Shown here: in pieces, positions 41,461-49,189 of the stretch | How positions within the stretch are numbered: the stretch's first letter is position 1 | Layout of the letters: the number at the start of each line of letters is the position of its first letter | NCBI RefSeq assembly: GCF_035593305.1 | Contig: NZ_CP141615.1 | Location: forward strand, 2,325,722 to 2,389,721 | Direction: 5' to 3' | Source: Limnochorda sp. L945t | GTDB taxonomy: Bacteria > Bacillota > Limnochordia > Limnochordales > Geochordaceae | DNA: 64,000 nucleotides | The notes under the pieces: model-generated | Database searches by the model: none | What the model saw: only the letters and a program-made list of their open reading frames with translations | What the model was told of the DNA's origin: nothing | Translations under genes and position numbers: made by a program

Positions 41461-42927
41461 CATGGAGCTTGGCTTCATTGTACCCAGCGACATCCGGTCG
41501 TTCAAGGACCTGGAGCGGTTCATCGTGGCCACCGTCTTGGCCAAGGTCGCCGAGCTGGTCGAAGCGGCCGTCCGGCGCATCGACGAGAGCCTTTCGCCCC
41601 CGGGTCGCGGATGGAAGTCGGTGGGGCGTAAGACCAAGCGGGTGACAGGGCTTTGGGGGCTGGAGTACCGGCTGCAACGCCGCATGTACCGGCGGCGTCG
41701 CCCCGACGGGTCCTGGGAGGAGTGCTGCCCGCTCGACGACAAGCTGGGGCTGCCCCACAGGGAGCGTTTCAGCCCCGGGGTCCAGGAGTGGGCGGTGGAA
41801 CTGGCGACGCGCCATCCCTTTCGGGTGGCGGCGGCGATCCTGGCCGAAGCCGGGATCCCTGTGAGCGCCCAGACCATCCATCGCTGGGTGCAGGAGGCGG
41901 GCGCGAGCCGGGAGGCCGAGCAGCGCCGGGCGGTGGAGGCGATGGAGCAAACGGGCGAGCTGCCTCCCGGCGAAGGGCGTGAGGCGACGGCGGTGATCTG
42001 TGAGGTCGACGGGGTATGGGTGGCGCTGCAGCGGGAAAAGCAGCGGCGCTGGGAGTTGAAGCTCGGCGTTTTGCACGAGGGCTGGGAGCCGGAAAGCCCG
42101 GCCGGCCGGTGTTTTCGGCTGAAAGGGAAGGGTGTTTAGGGCGGGGATCTGCAGACCGAGGAGTTTTGGTCGAGGGGATTGCTGCGTTTCGTCGAGCGCT
42201 ACGACCCCCGCCGGGTGCGGCGGTTGGTGGGCAACAGCGACGGGGCTGCGTGGGCCCAAGAGGGTCGGGCGTGGCTGGGCATAGAAGAGTGGCACCTCGA
42301 TCCGTTTCATCGCAATGCGGCGCTGGAGCGGTCCTGGGGTGGCATACGCCCCTGCTGCGCCGGGCCAAGCAGGCGGCCCGGCGAGGGGATTGGGCGAGGC
42401 TGGTGGCCGTGTTCGACCAGGCGAAAGCCGACCCGGCCTGTGCCGTGGCGAAGGAGGAGCTGGAGCGGGTACGGGCTTACCTGGAGGCGAACCGGGACGG
42501 GTTGGATGACTGGCGGCTGCGCGACCAGCCGTTACCCGAGCCGGCTCGGGGGCTGGGGGCGACAGAGCCGTCGGTCCGCCACGTGGTCGCAGACCGGCTC
42601 AAGGGGAAAGCGGCCTGGTCGCGCCGGGGGGCCCACCCCATGATGCAACTGCGCTGCCTGCGCCACGAGGGGCGGCTGAAGGGGTGGCTGGCCAACTGGA
42701 CGGCCGGGAGCTGGCCGGTGCGATCGGAGCAGCCGGTGCTGGTCCGGCTGGCCCGGAAAGTTCGCCGGGGGCTGGTCGAGATCGACCCGCAAGCTTGGCT
42801 TCAGGCCCATGTGCCGATACTGAGCCACCCCGACGCCCGTCAGACGGCCACGGGCGTGGCGTTGCGCAGCCGCCTGGCCTGGGCTGCGCCGTGGGGGGCC
42901 CGGCTATAGGAGGGACTGGCGGGGTCT
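41418..42927 (+). mobile_element. ISLre2-family insertion sequence remnant
   Basis: Bounded by the inverted 10-mers AGACCCCGCC (41418-41427) and GGCGGGGTCT (42918-42927). It contains one transposase gene (41462-42909) broken by a stop and a frameshift. Target duplications were not found. Confidence 0.55.
41462..42909 (+). pseudogene. ISLre2-family (UPF0236) transposase, interrupted
   Basis: The first frame (41462-42139) gives MELGFIVPSDIRSFKDLERF, VAELATRHPFRVAAAILAE-like and VICEVDGVWVALQREKQRRW, then stops at TAG 42137. The next frame continues FWSRGLLRFVERYD, RRLVGNSDGAAWAQ, WHLDPFHRNAALERSWG. After a further shift near 42340 come RRAKQAARRGDWARLVAVF, TEPSVRHVVADRLKGKAAWS and RRGAHPMMQLR to 42909. 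The ISLre2 order of domains is complete, so only a point stop and one frameshift inactivate it. Confidence 0.8.
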
Positions 42928-43092
42928 CACAAAACCCCACCGGGGCTTGACACATACACGTCCGGTGGCAGGATTGACTAGCGTGCCTTTCCGCCTTATG
43001 GGTCTTCGGCCTCTGTGCATTTCCAGATCACGACCGGGTGGCAGAGGTCTGACCATCTTTGCTCGTGCCCATCAGTGGCTGCCCTGTGGACC

Positions 43093-44583
43093 ATGGCCCG
43101 TCGGCTCCGTTTCGTCGAGCACGTCGACGCCCGCGCCCCCAAGCGAGACCAGGGCCCCAGCGTGGGCGACTACATGCTGATCGCGGCCCTCAACCGGGCG
43201 GTGCCGCCCACCAGCAAGGCCCAGATGGGCGAGTGGTTCGAAGGCACCGTGCTGCGCCGGCTGATGCCCCATGTGCAGGCCCGCCAGCTTTCCAGCCAGC
43301 GCTTCTGGGACCACATGGACCGCCTGGACGCCGCAACGTTGCGGGCCATCGAGCGGGATCTGACCGCCCACATGGTCCGGGAGTTCGCGTTGGACTTGCG
43401 GGCGCTCGTCTACGACACGACCAACTTCGTCACCTACATCGACTCGAGCACCGATTCCGAGTTGCCCCAGCGGGGAGCGAGCAAGGCCAAGCGCTTCGAC
43501 CTCAAGCAGGTGGGGCTGGCCCTTTTGGTCACGCTGGATTTCCACGTCCCGCTCTTCCACGAGGCCTACCCGGGCCACCGGCCCGACAGCCGGGAGTTCG
43601 AAAGCGTCATCGACGAACTCGTCGCACGCTACCGGATGTTGGCCGAGCAGTGCGAGGACATCACCCTCATTTGGGACAAGGGTAACAACGCCCGCGCCAA
43701 CTACCAGCACCTGCAAGGCTATCACGTGGTCGGCTCCCTGGTCCCCTCCCAGCATCCGGACCTGCTTTCCATCCCCAAATCCGCCTTCCACCCCCTCCAA
43801 GGGCAGTGGGCCGGGCACTGGGCTTACCGGACCACCCAGACCCTCTTCGGACGGCCCCACACGGTGCTGGTGGTCTACCACGAAACGCTCTTCTTGGGGC
43901 AACTCCAGGGCATGACGACGAAGTTGAAAAAGGCGACCCAGGCCCTGCGGGAGATCAGCGCCCGCCTGGAGCGCTATCGTCAACATCGACGCGGCCAGCC
44001 GCCCACGCTGGAGAGCGTGAAACGCCAGGTCGAAGGCATTTTGAAAGGAGAGTCTTTGAACGAGTTGATTCACATGGACCTCCGCCTGGAAGAGGGAGGG
44101 CCCGCCCTCCACTTCGCAATCGACCATGCCGCCTTGCAGGCGCTGGCGGAGCGGCGCTTTGGCAAGACGCTGTTGTTCACCGACCAGGCCAGCTGGACCG
44201 ACGAGCAGATCGTGGCCGCCTACCGGGGCCAGGCGCACATAGAGCGGGCCATCCGCCAGATGAAAGACCCCCACTTCGTAAGCTGGCGGCCCATGTTCCA
44301 CTGGACCGACGGGAAGATCCGGGTGCACGCTTTTTACTGCGTCATGGCTCTGGCCCTCGCCTCCCTGCTGCTGCGGGAGGTGCACCGCCGGGCCCAGGCC
44401 CGGGGGATGGAGCCGCCGGTCGACAGCATCCCCGAACTGCTGGGCACGCTGGGAGCCATCTACGAGGTGGCTCACCTCTACCCGCCCGCGTCCAAGATGC
44501 CCGGCCATCTGACCCTCTCCGAGATGACCCCCCGCCAGCGGCTCCTCTTCGACCTGCTCGAGCTGGCCGCCCTGGCCCCCTGA
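43093..44583 (+). pseudogene. IS1634-family transposase, 5'-truncated
   Basis: An open frame gives about 497 residues: MARRLRFVEHVDARAPKRDQ, SVGDYMLIAALNRAVPPTSK, LVYDTTNFVTYIDSST (catalytic Asp), LIWDKGNNARANY (Asp) and TDEQIVAAYRGQAHIERAIR (Glu), ending LLFDLLELAALAP. IS1634 transposases normally have about 90-100 more N-terminal residues. Upstream sequence does not supply them, although VAALWT just before the ATG is still family sequence. The catalytic core is complete, but the missing DNA-binding end makes function unlikely. Confidence 0.75.
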
Positions 44584-44763
44584 GTTGGGGTAATACACTA
44601 GCACCCACGCCAAAGGCCCGTCATGACGCTCTTTTCGGCCCATCGCGCGCACCTAACTCGTAAAGTCACGCTAGCCGCCGGGTAGGAAGGAGCCTTGTCC
44701 ACGGGCTCGAACGATCTAACCCGGAGATCCCCGACCGATCGAGGACATCCTTCCTCGAGGGGG

Positions 44764-45051
44764 GTGAACAGCTTGGAAAACCTGTCGGGCCTGTGGAGGC
44801 GTCTGGTTCCCCGCTCTCCGTTGGGAATGGCGCTGGGCGCGGCGCTCGTGCTGCTCGTAATCTCCCCGGATGCCCGCCGCGTGGTCCGCAAGGGTCTTGT
44901 CCGAGCACTGGCTGCCGGCTTGGCCCTGAGCGAGGAGGTGCGCGACCTGAGCAAGGGGGTGCGCAACGAGATCAGCGCGCTGGTGGCAGAGGCACAGCTT
45001 ACCCGTAGCGCAGGCGACGGGGCCTCCTCGTCCATTACCCCCAACGGCTGA
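44764..45051 (+). CDS. Small DUF5132-like membrane-anchored protein
   Basis: A 95-residue protein from GTG 44764. It has a hydrophobic span (GMALGAALVLLVISPDA) and then an amphipathic helix (VVRKGLVRALAAGLALSEEV, RNEISALVAEAQLTR). The pattern of a glycine/alanine membrane span followed by KG-x-x-R and a long acidic helix is that of DUF5132 proteins. GAGGGGGG overlaps the start; TTG 44773 is better spaced. It converges on the unknown gene at 45088 and lies near the right end of the island. Confidence 0.5.
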   Translation: MNSLENLSGLWRRLVPRSPLGMALGAALVLLVISPDARRVVRKGLVRALAAGLALSEEVRDLSKGVRNEISALVAEAQLTRSAGDGASSSITPNG

Positions 45052-45087
45052 CGACGAGAGGCCCGGCTTCTGGACGGCGCCAGCAGG

Positions 45088-45681
45088 TTAGAGCGTAGCC
45101 GCCGTCCGTACCGCCGGGCCAAAGCGGGGGTCCGTTCGATAGCGCGCGATCTCACGGCTTGCCAGGTACGCTTCGACTGCCTCCAACAAGGTCGCTTCGG
45201 CCCACCTCCGCCAGCCTTCGTCCGTGGACGCCCATCCCCCAGGCAGGGCAGCTTCGACGGACGGCGCCCCGGGCCGGCCTGGTTGCTCCATCCATGAGTA
45301 AATGGCGGTCGAAATCGTAGCCACGGCCTCTCCTGCCAGGGCCAGCATCGTCCCCCCAGGAGGAAACGGCAGCGCGGCGCCTACGATCTCCATGGCCGCG
45401 TCGCCCATACGGCGCACCCAAAGGCTCTTGCGGCGTTCGCCGCGGTACAGGGAGACAAGCCGCTGGTCCGCCCTGCGGTCTGACGAGGTCAAGCCCGCCT
45501 GGCGCTCCAGCCGGCGAGCCCACTCTGCCAGGATGAGAGCTGCTCCTTGCTGGCCAAACGCCTTGCGAAGCGACGCGCGCACGCGACCCACCGCGTCGCG
45601 CACGCTGGCCATACCTTCCAGGCTCTCACGCACAGCCGCCAGGCTGCGGGTGACTGCCCACTCAAAGCTCTCGTCCGCCAC
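45088..45681 (-). CDS. Hypothetical protein
   Basis: A 197-residue protein of no family I recognise. From GTG 45681 it reads VADESFEWAVTRSLAAVRES, RLERQAGLTSSDRRADQRLV, WVRRMGDAAMEIVGAALPF and TLLEAVEAYLASREIARYRT. It is helical, with one mildly hydrophobic stretch (GGTMLALAGEAVATISTAIY) that could associate with membranes. The open frame continues upstream to 45996 but overlaps the GT2 pseudogene, so those residues are discounted. It is paired tail-to-tail with the DUF5132-like gene. Confidence 0.45.
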   Translation of the reverse strand: MADESFEWAVTRSLAAVRESLEGMASVRDAVGRVRASLRKAFGQQGAALILAEWARRLERQAGLTSSDRRADQRLVSLYRGERRKSLWVRRMGDAAMEIVGAALPFPPGGTMLALAGEAVATISTAIYSWMEQPGRPGAPSVEAALPGGWASTDEGWRRWAEATLLEAVEAYLASREIARYRTDPRFGPAVRTAATL

Positions 45682-45791
45682 GGGGCTTTCGCTCTCCCCC
45701 GCTCCCGTGTGCAGCCACGTGACGGGCGCTGGCTCCCCCGACGTTCCCAAGCCGAGGCCCTCCCCCGCATGACCACACGGTCTCTCTGTGC

Positions 45792-46670
45792 TTATGGCGG
45801 CGCGGCATTGTCTATCGGGACGCGAAAGGAACGTAAGAAACACGTTACGGCCTGGAGAAAACCACGTAACGGCGGAACCGAACCACCGGGCCGGCCACCT
45901 GGGTAAAGAACGACCAGTCCTCCGGAGGGCAGGAGGTCCTGCCGGCCCCCGGCTGCCCTGAGAACGGCTCCGAGCTTGATGGCGGCGTCGATGCAAAGCC
46001 GGATGGCCTCATGCCCACCGGCCTTCCGGTACACTTCTCGGCGCATCAGGTTGAACGCGCCGACCCCGCCCGGCGGCCATCTTCCCGGAGCGGATGCGCT
46101 CGCGAGAGTACAGCAGGGCCATTAGGGCGGAGAAAGAGGCCATGACTGCCTGCAGCCAAAGGCCCCTGGCACTTAAGCGCGGCGCCACGGCGAGGTGGTC
46201 GAGGCCCTCCGATTCGGCGTAGCCGACGGCGCGGGCCACGGCATCGGGAGCGAAGTGCACGTCGGCGTCGGTGAACAAGAGCCAATCCCCGTCCGCCATC
46301 TCCGCGCCCATGGCGAGGGCATGTGTCTTTCCCAGCCATCCCGGCGGAAGCGCCTGTACCTCCAGAACTCTCGCATTTCGGTGTGCGGCGGCCACGCGAT
46401 TCAGGTAGATACCCGTGTCATCGTCCGATCGTCGTTCACCGCGACCACGTTGAGCTGCGGGTACCGTTGCTCGGCCATGGACCGGCATGCCTCTGCAACC
46501 TCCGGCCCCTCGTTACGGGCGGCGAAGATCATCGTGACTGTAGGAGGGCTGGCGGGCAGCTCCGCAGGTAGGTCGCCGAGAAACCGGAGCATTCGCCGTT
46601 CCCGGAGGGTATTCACGCCGGCCGCCGTCCACACGAGCAAGAGCAGCAGGCCTACTAGCGAGCCCGTCTT
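45792..46670 (-). pseudogene. GT2-family glycosyltransferase, frameshifted and C-terminally truncated
   Basis: Three frames are needed. 46401-46670 encodes a membrane span (VGLLLLLVWTAAGV) and TVTMIFAARNEGPEVAEACR. 46009-46450 encodes RVAAAHRNARVLEVQALPPG, WLGKTHALAMGAEMADGDWL and FTDADVHFAPDAV (the DxD motif). 45900-46060 encodes GGVGAFNLMRREVYRKAGGH and EAIRLCIDAAIKLG. The C-terminal membrane part is missing. Relatives act in carotenoid or hopanoid-type lipid glycosylation. The gene lies at the right end of the island and is inactive. Confidence 0.7.
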
Positions 46671-46710
46671 GCCCTGTTTGACGTACTCGACGCGGCGAAC
46701 CTCGGGAGTC

Positions 46711-46729
46711 AGGCTGTAATTAGGCTGTG
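46711..46729 (+). repeat. Tandem GGCTGT pair, probable integrase arm-type site (right)
   Basis: AGGCTGTA at 46711 and AGGCTGTG at 46722, starts 11 bp apart, 71 bases inside the right attachment copy. Same orientation and spacing as the pair at 25624-25642. Confidence 0.45.
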
Positions 46730-46755
46730 CGAGGAGCCCTGACCATGTGAGCCCA

Positions 46756-46792
46756 ACAAAAACGCCCGCTCACGAATCCAGCCGTGACGGGC
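46756..46792 (-). terminator. Terminator downstream of tRNA-Val
   Basis: On the minus strand GCCCGTCAC pairs with GTGAGCGGGC (one bulge), followed by a GTTTTTGTT tract. On the plus strand the same hairpin precedes a short T-run, so it may act in both directions. Confidence 0.65.
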
Positions 46793-46799
46793 TTTTTCG

Positions 46800-46845
46800 A
46801 TGGTGGGCAGGAAGGGACTCGAACCCCTGACCTCTACGATGTGAG
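46800..46845 (-). repeat. Proximal attachment site, 3' half of tRNA-Val
   Basis: Right copy of the 46-bp direct repeat shared with 25462-25507. Here it completes a functional tRNA-Val gene, as expected when an integrating element restores the tRNA it targets. Confidence 0.85.
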
Positions 46846-46877
46846 CGTAGCGCTCTAACCGGCTGAGCTACCTGCCC
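46801..46877 (-). tRNA. tRNA-Val (anticodon CAC)
   Basis: A 77-nt cloverleaf. Acceptor GGGCAGG/CCTGCCC, T8-A9, D stem GCTC/GAGC, anticodon stem CTACG/CGTAG with loop CTCACAT (anticodon CAC), a five-base variable loop, T arm AGGGG-TTCGAGT-CCCTT, discriminator A and encoded CCA. It reads GUG valine codons. It is the integration target of the island to its left. Confidence 0.95.
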
Positions 46878-47051
46878 ACGCTCTTGCGGTGCACCGGCGC
46901 TCGGGGCTTGGGCCCGCCGGCTCCGCCGGCCCGGCGTCTCCTACTCTACCGGGCGCCGGGCCGAGTGTCAAGGCAGACAGCCTCGCAGGCCGTATCGGGT
47001 GGTTACCGGAGCGACCCCCGGCCTCTCGGGGGCTCCGGCCGGGCCGGCGGC

Positions 47052-47198
47052 TTACCGCAGCGAGCCCAGCAGCAGCTGGATGAGACCCTTGCGCAGCACC
47101 GGCGACGACGGGGCCGTCTTCTTGTTGAGGTCTGCACCGCACTTCTTGCAGTACAGGCTCCCCGCGTAGTTCTGCGTGCCGCAGTCCTTGCAAACCAT
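47052..47198 (-). CDS. Small zinc-ribbon protein
   Basis: A 48-residue protein, MVCKDCGTQNYAGSLYCKKC then GADLNKKTAPSSPVLRKGLI and QLLLGSLR. Two CxxC knuckles (C3-C6 and C17-C20) form a zinc ribbon, and the C-terminal helix is amphipathic. AGGGGAG lies seven bases before the ATG. Such mini-ribbons are common in Gram-positive genomes and their roles are mostly unknown. It stands alone 170 bases upstream of tRNA-Val, on the same strand. Confidence 0.7.
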   Translation of the reverse strand: MVCKDCGTQNYAGSLYCKKCGADLNKKTAPSSPVLRKGLIQLLLGSLR

Positions 47199-47879
47199 CT
47201 TTGCGCTCCCCTCTCCTGTGGGCGGGTCGGTCTGTGTCCCACCCGTGTCGTTTTCGTCCCGCCTGCTCTATATAGACACCCCTCCCGCGAACTGTAAAGA
47301 GCGGATCCGTAAAGGAAATGTAAACACTGCGGCCCAACCGTCAACCGGATGTCCTGGCGAGTCATCGAGTGCCGGCAGGCGACAGAGGCCCGGCTACCCC
47401 TGCCTGCGGGCCGTTTGTGAGGCTCCAGCTCGAGGATCGGGAAGCCGCTACGCTCTCAGCGGCCCGTCACGATGCCCAGGTTGCGGAGGACCCAAAGCAC
47501 CAGGTAGGCCCCGACCAGCACGGCCAGCCTCCACAACCCGTCACGCAGCGTGGACGACCGCAAGCCGGATCATCCCCCGCAGGTCCGTGAATCCGTTCAC
47601 AGCGTGCCTCGGCTGCGTTAACGCCCCGTGAACGTTGAGTTACAGGACTGTTGAACCCGCGGACGAGCTGCCCTTTCTTTCCCGGAGCCGAAGTGCTACA
47701 GGAACCGGTATGCCCATCTCGAATGAGTGTCGTGGGCGGCCGATGCATACAACGTACACGGCCGTACACAGCGGCTCCCGGCGCGGAGGCGAGAGCCGAG
47801 GGTGGGACGCGGCCTGCACCGTCCCGCCGGCCGCTGGGACGCCCAAGGATGGCCGCAAGGCGCGGCCGGGAAAGGCGTG
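47199..47879. other. Long intergenic region with one possible small peptide gene
   Basis: 681 bases without a firmly supported gene. Only the 35-codon frame at 47456-47563 deserves mention. The promoter of the dehydrogenase at 47880 should lie in the last 250 bases; no clear -35/-10 pair was picked out. Confidence 0.4.
47456..47563 (-). CDS. Possible 35-residue single-span membrane peptide
   Basis: From TTG 47563, preceded by GGGGGATGATCC at about ten bases: a short basic head (RSSTLRDGLWR), one hydrophobic span (LAVLVGAYLVLWVL) and RNLGIVTGR*. Topology and ribosome site are plausible, but no homologue is recognised and the frame is short. Confidence 0.3.
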   Translation of the reverse strand: MRSSTLRDGLWRLAVLVGAYLVLWVLRNLGIVTGR

Positions 47880-48959
47880 ATGCGCAGCATGACGGTCTTC
47901 GAGTCGATAGCCCGTCTGGGGCCCCACGAGCAGGTCGTCTTCGCCCATGACCCACCCCGCCGCTTGCGGATGATCATCGCCGTCCACGACACCACCCTGG
48001 GCCCGGCCCTGGGAGGCTGCCGCATGTGGCCGTACCGCACCGAGGAGGAGGCGCTGGAGGACGTGCTCCGCCTCTCCCGGGCCATGACGTACAAAAACTC
48101 TATCCACGGGCTCCGCCTGGGCGGGGGCAAATCGGTGATCATCGGCGACCCCCGTACCGACAAGACCTCGGACCTCTTCGAGGCGGCCGGCGAGGCGGTC
48201 GAGCGGCTCCAGGGTCGCTACATCACGGCAGAGGACGTCGGCACCAACGCCCAGGACATGGTCATGATGAGAAATGCAACCGCTTACGTAGCAGGCCTCC
48301 CGCAGACGAGCGGCGACCCGTCCCCGTTCACCGCGCTCGGGGTCTTCCGAGGCATCCAGGCTTGCGCCCAGGCGCTTTGGGGCTCTTCCGACCTCGATGG
48401 GCGCCGGGTCGCCATCCAGGGGGTCGGCAGCGTCGGTTTCCATCTGGCCCGTCACCTCGTGCAGGCCGGCGCTCGGGTCACCGTGACCGACATCCGCCCG
48501 GAGAAGATCCTGAGGGCCGTCGAGCAGCTAGGCGTCGACTCCGTCGAGCCTGACGCCATCTTCGACGTGCCGTGCGACGTCTTCTCGCCGTGCGCGCTCG
48601 GCGGGGCCATCAACGACGACACCATCCCCCGCATCAAGGCGCCGATCATCGCCGGCGCCGCCAACAACCAGCTCGCCGAACCCCGTCACGGCGACATCCT
48701 CCAGCAGCGCGGGGTCATCTACGCCCCGGACTACGTCATCAACGGCGGCGGGGTCATCAACGTCGCCGAGGAACTCACCCCCGAAGGGTACAGCGCCGAG
48801 CGCGCCAGAGCCAAGGTAGAACGCATCTTCGACCGGGTGCTCGAGGTGATCGAGCTCTCCCGGCGCCGCAATATCCCGACCTACCGCGCCGCCGACGAGA
48901 TCGCCTGGCAGCGGGTGCAAGACGCCCGGGCGGCTCTCAAGGCCCACTCCCGGCGCTGA
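47880..48959 (+). CDS. Leucine/glutamate-type amino acid dehydrogenase (ELFV family)
   Basis: A 359-residue NAD-dependent dehydrogenase. N-terminal domain: LGPALGGCRMWPYRTEEEAL, then the catalytic lysine regions MTYKNSIHGLRLGGGKSVII and YITAEDVGTNAQDM. The Rossmann domain has VAIQGVGSVGFHLARHLV and a basic/acidic turn VTDIRPEKI, then AGAANNQLAEP. Length and GGGKSVI favour leucine/valine/phenylalanine dehydrogenases over hexameric glutamate dehydrogenase. ATG 47880 is preceded by GGGAAAGG; the frame upstream to 47727 lacks conserved sequence. It interconverts a branched-chain amino acid and its 2-oxo acid. Confidence 0.88.
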   Translation: MRSMTVFESIARLGPHEQVVFAHDPPRRLRMIIAVHDTTLGPALGGCRMWPYRTEEEALEDVLRLSRAMTYKNSIHGLRLGGGKSVIIGDPRTDKTSDLFEAAGEAVERLQGRYITAEDVGTNAQDMVMMRNATAYVAGLPQTSGDPSPFTALGVFRGIQACAQALWGSSDLDGRRVAIQGVGSVGFHLARHLVQAGARVTVTDIRPEKILRAVEQLGVDSVEPDAIFDVPCDVFSPCALGGAINDDTIPRIKAPIIAGAANNQLAEPRHGDILQQRGVIYAPDYVINGGGVINVAEELTPEGYSAERARAKVERIFDRVLEVIELSRRRNIPTYRAADEIAWQRVQDARAALKAHSRR

Positions 48960-49189
48960 GCCGGCCGGGCCCCATCGTTCCGGCCCGAGATGCGGTCAAG
49001 CCGGAGCCGGGGGCAGCCCCCTGCTCCGGCGCGCGGGCACCCGATGCCCGTACCGCCCTTGCCCGCGTGGAGGCGGTCGGGCCTGGCTCACACCCCGGCC
49101 CCGGGTCCTGCGTAGCATGGGTCTGCGGCCGGCAAGTGCGCTCGAGAAGCCATCCGGCCGACACCCCACGCTTCGAGGACGGGACGGCC

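Larger units (their letters stand above)
25462..46845. mobile_element. tRNA-Val-inserted genomic island (21.3 kb)
   Basis: A 46-bp perfect direct repeat flanks this segment (25462-25507 and 46800-46845). The right copy is the anticodon-loop-to-CCA part of an intact tRNA-Val gene; the left copy is the displaced 3' half. This is the standard footprint of a tyrosine-integrase element in a tRNA 3' end. Paired GGCTGT repeats with 11-bp spacing lie just inside both ends. Cargo: IS110 debris, IclR regulator, sugar-acid operon, DUF1670, several IS elements and a broken GT2 gene. The catabolic cargo looks less GC-rich than its flanks. I find no integrase gene, so the island may no longer move by itself. 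Confidence 0.8.

Noticed and set aside
47727-47879. Upstream extension of the amino acid dehydrogenase frame
   Set aside because: The frame is open but lacks conserved sequence and a ribosome site. ATG 47880 gives the normal N-terminus.
48572-49189. Upstream extension of the asparagine synthetase frame
   Set aside because: The glutaminase requires Cys at position 2, which fixes the start at ATG 49190. The extension also overlaps the dehydrogenase gene.
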